This document shows positions 31,704 through 45,767 of a stretch of 64,000 nucleotides of DNA, piece after piece. The translations under genes and the position numbers were made by a program. The stretch spans positions 5,084,001 to 5,148,000 of the forward strand of contig NC_045127.1 of NCBI RefSeq assembly GCF_007655135.1, read 5' to 3'. This DNA comes from Punica granatum. Lineage: Eukaryota; Streptophyta; Magnoliopsida; Myrtales; Lythraceae. The notes below the pieces were generated by a model. That model saw only the letters and a list, made by a program, of their open reading frames with translations. It searched no databases and was not told the DNA's origin. Numbering within the stretch: the stretch's first letter is position 1; the number at the start of each line of letters is the position of its first letter.

Positions 31704-33499
31704 ATGGGAGGAGGGCACGGGCATGGCGAGGGCACTACTTACAAGGGGTTCACGGTGCACCAACCGAAGCGGTGGCATGCCGTCACCGGCAAAGGCCTCT
31801 GCGCCATCATGTGGTAAATGACCTTCTAGCGGAAACCCTACAAACCTCGATCTTTGCTGTTCAGATGCTTCCATTCAATCCACGACGTTCCTTCGTTATT
31901 GGAATTCCGCGCGCCTGCTTTTTAATTTATCTGGGTGTCGATCTGATTAGCTATGGGGGAAGTGGCCTGTGAGGGGAATGCAGTGTTGAAGAAATGGATC
32001 CAAGGAATCTTTTTTTTGGTTGATTGTTGACATCCGATGGTGTAATCAGAAAGAACTAGTCTCTGGATTGTTTCAATTTTCTTCATTGCAAGTAAATGAT
32101 CAACCCTAACGTGGAACAGGCACTCTCTCTTTGGCTCTACTTGATTGAAGGAGTTCTGAGCAATGGCGGAATCAGAATTAAGGATCGGGTTGCCAATCTA
32201 TAGGCCTACATTTTGAGTTTTCCGATAGAGATAGAAGAGCGAACCAAAATAGCTTTTTGAAAAATCAAGAGGCGGTGGTGCTGGGAGTTGAATTTCTGAG
32301 CTGATTTGCTTCTGTCGGTTGAAATCTGCTACTTATTGTATCACGTTATCTCCAGGCACCCAGTTCATCTTCATTCATTCTGTGAGGATGTATAAAGAAT
32401 TTCATGTGTAGATACACCTTCTCATAGACCTTGATTATTAGTCTTCATGTAATGCTTGTAGATGGATGTGTATGCTCTTTGTGTATTTACCGCATTCTGC
32501 TGATATTTGATGGTTCAGGTTTTGGGTCTTGTACCGGGCTAAGCAGGATGGGCCTGTAGTGCTGGTAAGAGTTGTTGCCCTCTGAAGTCCTGCCAGCTAA
32601 AGCATTTTGCTTGTGATATCTTTTCCTCCATTTTATGACTCGATTTTCACCTGTGCTATGCATATCAGGGTTGGCGACATCCGTGGGAGGGCCATGGAGA
32701 TTCCCATGGCCATGGAAGTGAACATGAGGTATTTCTCCTACAAGTTTCGGCTGTATAGTTGCACTTATCAACAGCTCTCGTGTTATATGAAATTTCCTAT
32801 GCAGTAAAATGAGAACATTTTAATGAGATTGTCATAGATCTTTTGGTTATAAATGAACGAGCTTTGGTCTTAACATTTCTTGGACTGAGATGTCCTGTCG
32901 GTAAATGATCAAAGTAGGTATATGGGTTTATCACATTTGTCCCTGATAAAGTAAACTGAAGTGACTCTAGCAGGAGTTTATTACTTCTTCGGAAGTCTCT
33001 TCAGTTTCTCTAGATGGGGGAGTGTGGCCCCTTCGTGGTCGTGCTTGTGACTCCAACATATGCAGAAGACATCTTTACACCTTGTTGATTTTTTTAGTCT
33101 CTCTTTCAAGTTACATGGATTATAGACATTGCTAAGAGCAGCTTGTCAAGGCATGTCGGTTATGAAGTGAAAGTCCTACGTAGGATGAAGACTGGTTAAT
33201 GGACTGTTATAGAAATGAAAATACATGAAGGAATAACCTTAGCACTTCATTTGTTGATGAATATCTACTGAACAACTGTGTGGGTGCTTTTCATTTTTCC
33301 CCATTTCTAATTGAGTTCTTCGTAAGATTATGTTCATGTTTCGCCATTTATTCCTAGTATGGTACTAGCTAGCTGCACTGTGGTTTGTCCGACAAGCTGG
33401 GTGTTGGTTAGCCTCTTCAGATTATCATTGAAATGTTTACACATTGAATTCTGGTTTTAACATGCTCAATCTGCATTTCTTTTACAGTCATCTCACTGA
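31704..33499 (+). CDS. NDUFB2: Mitochondrial complex I subunit NDUFB2 (NADH dehydrogenase 1 beta subcomplex subunit 2)
   Basis: Four exons: 31704-31813, 32519-32564, 32669-32728 and 33488-33499 (the last only SSH and stop), giving 75 residues. It is an accessory subunit of the complex I membrane arm. The sequence matches the plant form: MGGGHGHGEGTTYKGFTVH, then one hydrophobic segment around GLCAIMWFWVLYRAKQDGP, then a histidine/glycine-rich tail GHGDSHGHGSEHE. Intron 1 splits the tryptophan codon TG|G. The tiny fourth exon is the least certain part; the reading frame would also need it to reach a stop. Long introns relative to the 228 bp coding sequence explain why no long open frame reveals the gene. 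Confidence 0.88.
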
Positions 33500-34085
33500 G
33501 AAGCAGGAAGCAGGAAGTTTTGAGGATCAGTGGAGCCTCCGGGACTCGAATGTTGCAAATCTTTGTTCATTTCTGTTTAATAAAACAGTGATCATGATGA
33601 GATTGTGACGATCAACACTGCCAAACTTCTCGACATCGTTTTTCTCAGCATGTTAATTGCTTGAAATATTGTATGTTCACTCATGGATGGGAACTTTATT
33701 TTACTTCAATGGTAATTATGTGAAGCAACTGCTTCTTCTGATTATATATATATATATATATATAAGCATCATAATAGATAAGAAATATATCCTCTAATTA
33801 TGGATTTTGTATAGAAGAACATTAGAATTAACTGTACCCGAGCCACAAAAATTAGGATTATATTTCCACGGGGAAGAATGCCAGTACCGGTCCGTCTCTT
33901 CTTGTTGCTATCATCGTTCACAAGTCCGTCTCTTCTTGTTCTCACAAGAGTTACACGTCTAACGATACAAAGAACATCCTCTTACCACTTGAGCCAATAT
34001 CTGCCCATTGCGTTTTTTTTTTAAACAAATGGAAAAAATGTAATCTTGACACGTGGAATCTCAATTTCTCAACGGATCAATTTTA
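33500..34085. other. 3' flank of NDUFB2
   Basis: Presumed 3' UTR and AT-rich spacer with an (AT)n run at about 33746-33764. No gene is recognised. The TTA at 34083-34085 is the left target duplication of the next element. Confidence 0.5.
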
Positions 34086-34369
34086 GGGTCTGTTTGGAAA
34101 ATGAAAGTTGTTCAACTCTGTTCAACTCTGTTTACTACTCGACAACTGAAGGGGGGAATTTTCCCTTTCTGTGGGACCTAACTGCAGCACGTGAGCACGG
34201 TCAAAACCGGTTGAAGCTTATTTCAGCAAACACGCCCATGCGGGACTAGTAATGACTAGTCAAACACACCCATGCAGGACCCACTACTCTTCAAATGTTG
34301 CGGTCAATTTTGTCTTATAGCAAGTTGAACAGAGTAAAGTTGAACATTTTTCATTTTTCAAACACACCC
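34086..34369. mobile_element. Tourist/PIF-Harbinger-like MITE (284 bp) with TTA target duplications
   Basis: The left end GGGTCTGTTTGGAAAATGAA matches the reverse complement of the right end (GGGTGTGTTTGAAAAATGAA), and the similarity runs on through GTTCAACT blocks. TTA flanks both ends (34083-34085 and 34370-34372), the 3 bp duplication typical of PIF/Harbinger elements. It has no coding capacity. Confidence 0.88.
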
Positions 34370-34500
34370 TTAATGTTTTGTGATAGCTATTTGCTAGTTT
34401 TTTTTCGAAAAAGGAAATAAAATGTAAAAAATGTAAGCTTGACACATAGAACCTCAATTTATGGATAGACTAGTTTTAATGTTTTTAGTATAATATAATA

Positions 34501-34531
34501 CTAGGTACAGTTAGCGCATTGCGCGGCTATA
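34501..34531 (-). mobile_element. Helitron-like 3' terminus (minus-strand orientation)
   Basis: Read on the minus strand, a GC-rich near-palindrome (GCCGCGCAATGCGC) is followed nine bases later by CTAG and then T. This is the arrangement of a Helitron 3' end: a short hairpin, then CTRR, with insertion before T. No matching 5' TC terminus was identified to the right, so the element extent is unknown and it may be a fragment. Confidence 0.4.
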
Positions 34532-34539
34532 TAGAGAAT

Positions 34540-35726
34540 TATGTTAAATTATAATTTGTTCGATATTTATCAAGAAATATTTAATTTATAAGATAACTAT
34601 TATTTATACAATACAAAAATAAGTGATATAATTTGCTAAAACTAAAATGAATAAAAAAAAAACCTAATAACATGCGCTACAAACTAGTCGGACCGAACTA
34701 AAAGTAGCCAAGTTGTTTCTACCCGGGGAAAAAAAAAAGAAAAAAAGGAAGAGTTGCCCAATTGTAAAATTAATCAATTTGTGATTAATTTTTTTTATAT
34801 TCATATATACATATTACTTGTACTACAAGTGGATATACATGGGCGCAATATATTGTTGAGATTCTTTAAACTTTATCAATGATTCTTTAATTTTGAATTA
34901 ATGTTGACTCGTATTATTCAAATTTAATTTGAGTATTTAATCTCGTGTCTACTAAATTATGTCCGTGTACTCTTCATTTTTCCCTTATTCTAATCGAGTT
35001 CTTTGTTTAACATGTTTTGCCATTTTTTCGTACTGTGATAATCACTGCACACTGGTTTCTTTGACTGGTTGGGCGTTGGCGAGCCTCTTTAAATTATATC
35101 CAAGCGTTTCACAAATTGAATTTTATTTATAACATGTGCATTTTCTTCTTATTGAAGAAAGAATAATCACAGACGAGATAAAAATCCTCTAATCATGGAC
35201 ATGTTTCGATTGGAATTGATATCGTTGTAGGACATTAGAACGCCGAGTGTTCCCTGGCCACAAAAAATAATCGGAATGGCATACGTTCCTGCTCTCATAA
35301 CCGATGAGTCGACGACGACCCTGCTTGGTTTTGGTGTCACATTTGCTATCATACATTACAAGTACCATTCCGTCTTCTTGTCTTCAAGAGCAAAACAAAC
35401 GTTAGACGATTTTTTTTTTTTTTCATTTTCTTTCTCATTTTCATCTCTTTTTTTTTTCTGAAAAATTCACGTTTGGGAAAATATCAAACAAGAAAAAAAC
35501 GACTGGACATGGCTCCGAACACGTAGCCTCGGCAATCCAACACCCAAGGCTTCTGGCAATTGCTTGCTTGCTTCTTCTTCTTCTTCTCCTCACTCTTCGT
35601 CTTCAACTCCGACTCCAACTCCAATTCCCTTCTGGAGGAGAATAAATATCAGCTCCCGACTTCGGCTTCTTCCTGTTCATTCCCCCACTTCTTCTTCTTC
35701 TTCCTCCTCCCTTTTGTGCTACAACA
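34540..35726. other. AT-rich spacer and FtsH promoter/5' UTR
   Basis: Nothing recognisable from 34540 to about 35400 except AT-rich DNA. The ~160 bp before the FtsH start is rich in CTT repeats (TTCTTCTTCTTC), probably 5' UTR. Confidence 0.5.
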
Positions 35727-38700
35727 ATGGCGATTGTTACAAACCCATTGCTATCCTCCACCTTCTATGGCGACAGGACAGTTTTCCTCTCCCCTCCGAC
35801 CCCTAAAACCACCAGATCTCCCTTCGCAAGAAGGAGGCCTCAGCCCACCCAATCCATCTTCAAGAAGAACCCCGACTCGTCCGAGAAGAGCTTGAGGGCC
35901 ATTTCTTCTCATGCCGCTCTCTCCGCTCTTCTCCTCGGTTCCATGGCCCCGCAAGCAATGGCGATGGATGGCACACCGACGCAGTCCACTCCTCCGCCGG
36001 TGATTGAGGCCCAGCCCGTGAAGCCGAGCCCATCTAACGGGTCGCCGTTTGGCCAGAACCTCCTCCTCACCGCCCCGAAACCGCAGTCCCAGGCCGCCTC
36101 TGACCTCCCCGAGGGCTCCAATTGGCGGTACAGCGAGTTCCTGAACGCCGTCAAGAAGGGCAAGGTCGAGCGTGTTCGGTTCAGCAAGGACGGCTCCGCC
36201 CTCCAGCTCACTGCCGTCGACGGCCGCAGAGCGACCGTTATAGTCCCGAACGACCCGGACCTTATCGATATCTTAGCCATGAATGGTGTCGATATTTCTG
36301 TCTCCGAGGGAGAGTCGGGAAATGGTCTGTTCAACTTCATTGGGAACCTGCTGTTCCCGTTCCTGGCTTTTGCCGGGCTGTTCCTCCTCTTCCGCCGGGC
36401 TCAGGGCGGCCCTGGAGGTCCAGGCGGTCTCGGTGGCCCTATGGACTTCGGGCGGTCCAAGTCCAAGTTCCAGGAGGTGCCCGAGACCGGCGTCACATTC
36501 GCTGATGTTGCAGGTGCCGATCAGGCCAAGTTGGAACTCCAAGAGGTTGTTGATTTCTTGAAGAACCCTGACAAGTACACGGCTTTGGGAGCAAAGATCC
36601 CGAAAGGATGCCTTTTGGTTGGCCCACCCGGAACCGGGAAGACCCTTCTAGCCCGGGCAGTTGCCGGCGAAGCTGGGGTTCCATTCTTCTCTTGTGCAGC
36701 CTCGGAGTTCGTAGAGTTGTTCGTGGGAGTTGGAGCTTCGAGGGTCAGGGATTTGTTTGAGAAGGCCAAGTCGAAGGCTCCGTGCATTGTTTTCATTGAT
36801 GAGATTGATGCTGTGGGAAGGCAGAGAGGGGCGGGTCTCGGAGGCGGGAATGATGAGAGGGAGCAGACCATTAATCAGCTCCTTACTGAGATGGATGGGT
36901 TCTCTGGGAATTCGGGGGTCATTGTTTTGGCTGCTACCAACAGGCCTGATGTTCTCGACTCAGCTCTGTTGAGACCTGGGAGATTCGATCGGCAGGTCAC
37001 TGTGGACCGACCAGATGTTGCTGGCAGAGTTAAAATTCTTCAGGTAATTAAGCTAAATTTCATTCAGTTAGATGTTCTTACTTGGATCAGTACTGCAGAG
37101 ATCTTGTAGATAATGCAAAGGGAGCGTAGGCCAACAGTTGAGCTGGAAGAGTAACTAGTGTTTAAATTCCGATTTTGACACCATTTCTAGGTACAGGATG
37201 GATCTTATTGCAGGTGTTTGATGTGGTATAAGGCAAGGTATTTGATTTAGCAAATCCTGTTTGATTTAGCAATGAAGTATTACCCTCGTGATCAGAACGG
37301 ATGTGTGGGATTAGCTTATAATCACTTCCCATTGGTGTAAGGCAGGGCTCGCTCGAGAGGTTCAGCTAACCAAATTCTGATTTTTGTGGCCTTTCCTGTT
37401 GCAGGTACATTCGAGAGGAAAGGCTCTGGCAAAGGACGTTGACTTTGAAAAGATTGCGAGGAGGACCCCGGGATTTACCGGAGCCGACTTGCAGAATCTG
37501 ATGAACGAGGCTGCCATTCTCGCAGCCCGCCGTGACCTCAAGGAGATCAGCAAGGATGAGATCTCTGATGCTCTTGAGAGGATCATAGCAGGGCCCGAGA
37601 AGAAGAATGCCGTCGTCTCCGAAGAGAAGAAGAGACTAGTTGCCTATCATGGTATGTAATATGATTCCTCTAGTTCTGTGTTTGAAGGTAAACTTCTTCC
37701 ATTTTGTTGTCATAAACGTTCTTTCTGATTGAGAATAAGCTTCATGGCTTCGCAGAGGCTGGCCATGCTCTAGTTGGTGCATTGATGCCGGAATACGACC
37801 CTGTTGCGAAAATATCGATTATTCCACGTGGGCAAGCTGGGGGCCTTACCTTCTTCGCCCCGAGTGAAGAAAGGCTGGAGTCAGGACTATACAGCAGGAG
37901 CTACCTTGAGAATCAGATGGCTGTTGCTCTTGGTGGAAGGTCAGTGTTTCCACATTCCTGTAGGCTCTTTTGTTTGAATATGAGATAGACTCATCATAAA
38001 CTCTCGTTCTCCTAGAAACATGGATGCCCTGTAAAACATATAAGTTGAGTTGTTTTAATGCTCATGCCAGCGAATACATAACATCTCCTGCACAATTCTC
38101 TCTGCAGAGTAGCTGAGGAAGTCATTTTTGGAGCTGACAATGTAACAACTGGAGCATCTAACGACTTCATGCAAGTGTCCCGTGTGGCGAGGCAGATGGT
38201 TGAAAGGTTTGGGTTCAGCAAGAAGATTGGGCAAGTAGCGATCGGTGGACCTGGTGGAAACCCCTTCTTGGGTCAGCAGGTATATTTGCTCTTCATCACT
38301 GCACATTTAATTGGACCCTTTTAGACTACTGTTTTAGGGACATATCTCGGAGTAAATTCACATCTTCAATAGACTTCCATGTGAATATTTGTGTCGTGAG
38401 CAATGAAGACTTTCGAAACCTCTTATCTACTGAGAGATTCTTAGCAGCTACCCTGAAGACACCTTTATATGATTTAAATGATGAACTGTTTGCAGTTCCG
38501 ACTCCCAATTAGCGACAGTAGTTTTCTCAATATCAGTGGGGGAGGGAATCCTGATCCTAACAAGAACATTAGCAGAGAAGCTGGACGGCGTGCTGACTAA
38601 TATGATATGTGGTTCGTGCAGATGTCATCCCAGAAGGACTACTCAATGGCAACGGCAGATGTGGTGGATGCGGAGGTGAGGGAGCTCGTGGACAAGGCCT

Positions 38701-38843
38701 ACGCGAGGGCAAAGGAGATAATCACCACCCACATTGATATCCTCCACAAGCTTGCCCAGCTTCTCATTGAGAAGGAGACCGTTGATGGTGAGGAGTTCAT
38801 GAGCCTCTTCATTGATGGCAAAGCCGAGCTCTATGTGGCCTAA
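35727..38843 (+). CDS. Chloroplast thylakoid FtsH protease, type A (FTSH1/FTSH5 class)
   Basis: Five exons: 35727-37043, 37405-37651, 37756-37939, 38108-38279 and 38622-38843, giving 713 residues. It is a membrane-anchored AAA+ zinc metalloprotease that degrades damaged photosystem II D1 and is needed for thylakoid formation (VAR1 role). Seen: a serine/arginine-rich transit peptide; a hydrophobic alanine-rich stretch ending APQAMAM, fitting a lumen-targeting segment; a membrane span near residue 215 ([15 protein letters not shown]); Walker A GPPGTGKT at about 299; Walker [10 protein letters not shown] at about 353; SRH around LRPGRFDRQ; and the protease motif HEAGH at 521-525, created across the exon 2/3 junction. 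The wording [19 protein letters not shown] and the ending LYVA identify type A rather than type B (FTSH2/8). All core motifs are intact. Confidence 0.96.
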
Positions 38844-39405
38844 GTCGTCTCTTCCAGAATGCTACAACTTGCACCCAGATAAGAGTGGTGATGATCGGAT
38901 TTGGTTTCTGCTAGCAGAAGCATTATAGTAAAGAAAGAGTTTGTAAAAGCTACACATTCTTATGCTCTGTTGTATATTTTAGGATCAGGTGAGATTTTCT
39001 TGATCGGTACATAAAAGGTCCGAAAATGTGTCTAGTAAGAGTTGATGTGTTTTTATTGTTGATGCTAGAAAGGTACAGATTCCGACCACTGCTGGGGTGT
39101 TTCTTGAGAAATAAGTGCACGGGGCCGGCATGCTTAGGGAAGAAATTATCTTGCTGAAACACCAGCGTTGAATCTATATATAGAATGACATACATAACCA
39201 GACCTTGGCTCAAAGGTTTTATCTCTCTCTGTGCAGAAGATGGAACGAACGATTTAAGCCTTCATCCTGTTGGTCTTGCAAAAGCAACACCGTTGGATTT
39301 CTCTATTTTGACTCAAGCTACACAAGCAACATCAACAATAACAACAACAAAACCTACAATCCCATTTGAGGACTGACTGAAAATCCAGCATAGGATTTCT
39401 GCTGT
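38844..39405. other. Convergent 3' ends of the FtsH and BSK genes
   Basis: The two genes converge here, so both 3' UTRs lie in this 562 bp. A CAA/ACA-rich stretch (AACAATAACAACAACAAAA) is near 39336. No gene is seen. Confidence 0.6.
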
Positions 39406-43444
<4,039 letters not shown>

Positions 43445-43515
43445 AACTCAGCCCCACCCAGTTGACTCAGCTCATCCGATCTCTCTATATATCACACCCA
43501 CAAAGATGCATACAC

Positions 43516-43518
<3 letters not shown>

Positions 43519-43549
<31 letters not shown>
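43519..43549. repeat. (AT)n microsatellite upstream of BSK
   Basis: About 15 AT units lie 75-105 bp upstream of the BSK start codon, in the probable 5' UTR or core promoter. Confidence 0.9.
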
Positions 43550-43551
<2 letters not shown>

Positions 43552-44759
43552 GTATTTATTTATATATTTATGAGAGGTCCAGTTCGTGAGCGCGAGGAGT
43601 GGGGGAAGGGATCTAAGGAAAGCTGAGAAGAAGCTTTCGTCACCTTCTCATTTTCTCACTCTCTCTCCTCTGTGTCTCTGTTTTGTTTCTCTCTCTAGAA
43701 CCATTGGAAAATATGTCTGTCATCTGATGGTTTTCCGACTATTTTAATGCATTTCCTTGCCCCCATTTCCATCCAGTCCTTCATCAACGGTAAAAACCAT
43801 CGCCTTCAAGCCTTCGTCGTCCATGGCAGTTTGACTTTCCGCTTACTTTCGTGTTCAACTCGGATTCAACCGGTGGGTTGAATTTTCTTCCTTCCCCGTT
43901 GGGTCTGCAGAGAAAATGGGGCAGGACAGGAAACAGCGAGACGGACAGAAGACGTCTCGGAGCTGCCAAGGTTGATGACGATGGATGGATGGGATAAGGA
44001 TCCGAGAGGAGGAGGAGAGGTCAAGGTTTTCAACTCTTGAATGGAAACCCCGTTTGTCTGTCGGGGAGCAACCGTTGGGCCCAAACTCACCAACTCTACC
44101 CGTGCATTTACTTTTTACCACGAATGGAAATGGATCGGTGGCTCGACGCCGGCCGACATCACAGCACGCAAAATCACCGAAGACGCGAGCTTGCCAATGA
44201 CCTCCCGAACTTGAAATAGGCGGCATCGAGTCGCCGTAGTAAGTCAAAGGAACTTGTAATGTTAATTATTGTCACTTAAGAAGAGGTATTTGACGAGCTG
44301 ATATTTCAGATGTTTCATATTGACGGCCATGATGATCTTCTGCAATTTGAAGCATTTTTTTGTTGGGCGAGACTAACAGCTCTTGTGATCTCACATGGGC
44401 GTTATGGCGAAGAGATCATGATCAAGTGGAGACTAGGTAAGAACAAAACCTAATATCATATGAATAAGTCCATCTATGCTCCAACATGATCCACGTGACT
44501 CAATATGATTTAGTCCCGGTTTGAAAGAGCTACCATTCCGAGACATATTTATAAGTGTGGGCGATTAACTTGCGTTGGTGTAGCTTGTCGGGGTTGATAA
44601 AACGTTAAAAGAATTTAGCCCATCTTTGTGATCTTATTTTGCTTTGGTTGGTCAAATTTGATGAAACGTTGACTAAAAGTTTAGCGGCAAAATGTCCTGG
44701 GCCCCGTAACGTAAGGACCTTTTTGTTAATTACTGTATTTTTGAACTGACTGTTCAGGA
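43550..44759. other. Intergenic region upstream of BSK and of the small hydrophilic protein gene
   Basis: A CT-rich stretch at about 43650-43700 probably belongs to the BSK 5' region. Open frames around 43784-44247 overlap on both strands and have no recognisable product. No transposon ends were seen. Confidence 0.5.
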
Positions 44760-44893
44760 TGGGCCAATCTTACTGCCCAAATAGCCCAATTTCCGGGCCC
44801 ACCCATCAGGCCCAAGCATCGGCCCCTTTTCCACCAAAATGGAGAACAGCGTGACAGCTCATGCGGTTGGCACGTGGACGGATAGGACACGTG
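44760..44893. promoter_or_regulatory. Promoter elements: site II cluster plus two G-box/ABRE motifs
   Basis: TGGGCC at 44760, AGCCCA at 44783 and GGCCCA at 44796 and 44809 are followed by CACGTG at 44872 (GCACGTGGAC) and 44888 (GACACGTGTGG). The CACGTG motifs lie 126-147 bp upstream of the start at 45019. ACGTG-core pairs are typical of ABA-, drought- or seed-regulated plant promoters. Confidence 0.6.
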
Positions 44894-45018
44894 TGGTCTC
44901 TCCAACGGAGCAACCAAAAGTTCAAAATATTTTCCGGCTCAGTCAAATAGACTACTTAAAGCCATAGAGCATGAGGAATTGTTATCGTGAAGGGCATACA
45001 TACATTATAGTCATCAAA

Positions 45019-45300
45019 ATGGAGGAATCGAGGGAGAGGCAGAGGAAGGACGAAGGGAGCCGGACCGAGGCCCCGAACATCACCCCGATGAAGTCACTGA
45101 CCCACGACCCCTATGGCGGAGGAATATACGGGACCGAGCAGGTACATAAGACAGTCGGCAGACCAAAGAATAAGCTGTCGGCAAGTGAGACACAAAGCGC
45201 AGATGGACCGCAAGGGCCTACTGCCCCACCCAAGCACAAGCCTCCGCCCTCCACCGGGGACCGGGACATCGACATCACCGGCTTATCATATATTCAATAA
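45019..45300 (+). CDS. Small hydrophilic plant protein of unknown function (ends …STGDRDIDITG…)
   Basis: A single-exon 93-codon frame. The product is highly charged, Pro/Gly/Thr-rich, without signal peptide or membrane segment. Notable segments are MKSLTHDPYGGGIYGTE in the middle and KHKPPPSTGDRDIDITG near the C-terminus. I recall a family of uncharacterised short plant proteins sharing the YGGGMYGTE and PPPSTGDRDIDITG motifs, often LEA-like in composition, but know no function. The downstream half is duplicated at 50.7 kb, where the same motifs are recognisable, suggesting these were conserved protein residues. ATG 45019 is chosen because the open frame upstream (to 44971) begins without ATG. 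Two G-boxes upstream suggest stress or seed expression, which is inference. Confidence 0.7.
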   Translation: MEESRERQRKDEGSRTEAPNITPMKSLTHDPYGGGIYGTEQVHKTVGRPKNKLSASETQSADGPQGPTAPPKHKPPPSTGDRDIDITGLSYIQ

Positions 45301-45735
45301 TATGTCATGTTTTCTCTTGTATATTATGTTTGTTTTGTGTCTTTAGTTTGATCCGTAACAGTTTGAGTTTGTGGAGGTTACATCCCTTTGGTCTTAATTT
45401 TTTTAGCTCCTGCCGTCTAAATTTAGTAAATTTGCGAATGATGATTTGAATGGAAGTTCTGTTCTACAGATGGAAGGTAGAAAACCCAACTCGATCTTGT
45501 TGTGTGGTATGTAAGGCACGAGATTTCACCAAATCACGTACATAGAAGGTTAGAAGTCAGGCCAAAGGGCGGTGACCTACCCACCCGAAGAATTTCAACC
45601 CCCATACTTATTTGATCGAATTTCTTTTTTTTTAAGAAAAGAGAGTAAAAATCGATAATTTACACATATTTCCTAAAGATTTTTCACCTCGCAAAAAATT
45701 AGTCTAAATCCCAAAAATGCCCTCGCAGTTTTCCA
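45091..45735. repeat. Segmental duplication, copy 1 (about 0.65 kb)
   Basis: From AAGTCACTGACCCACGAC to CCCAAAAATGCCCTCGCAGT this matches 50696-51387 over coding and 3' flanking DNA, including AAGGCACGAGATTTCACC and GGTTAGAAGTCAGGCCAAAG. It carries the complete gene. Confidence 0.85.
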
Positions 45736-45767
45736 GTTTCCTTTATGCAAATCTTTGCCAATTCTAT

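Noticed and set aside
36122..36871. Alternative-frame open reading frames within FtsH exon 1 on both strands
   Set aside because: Shadows of the FtsH coding sequence, whose frame has all AAA+ motifs.
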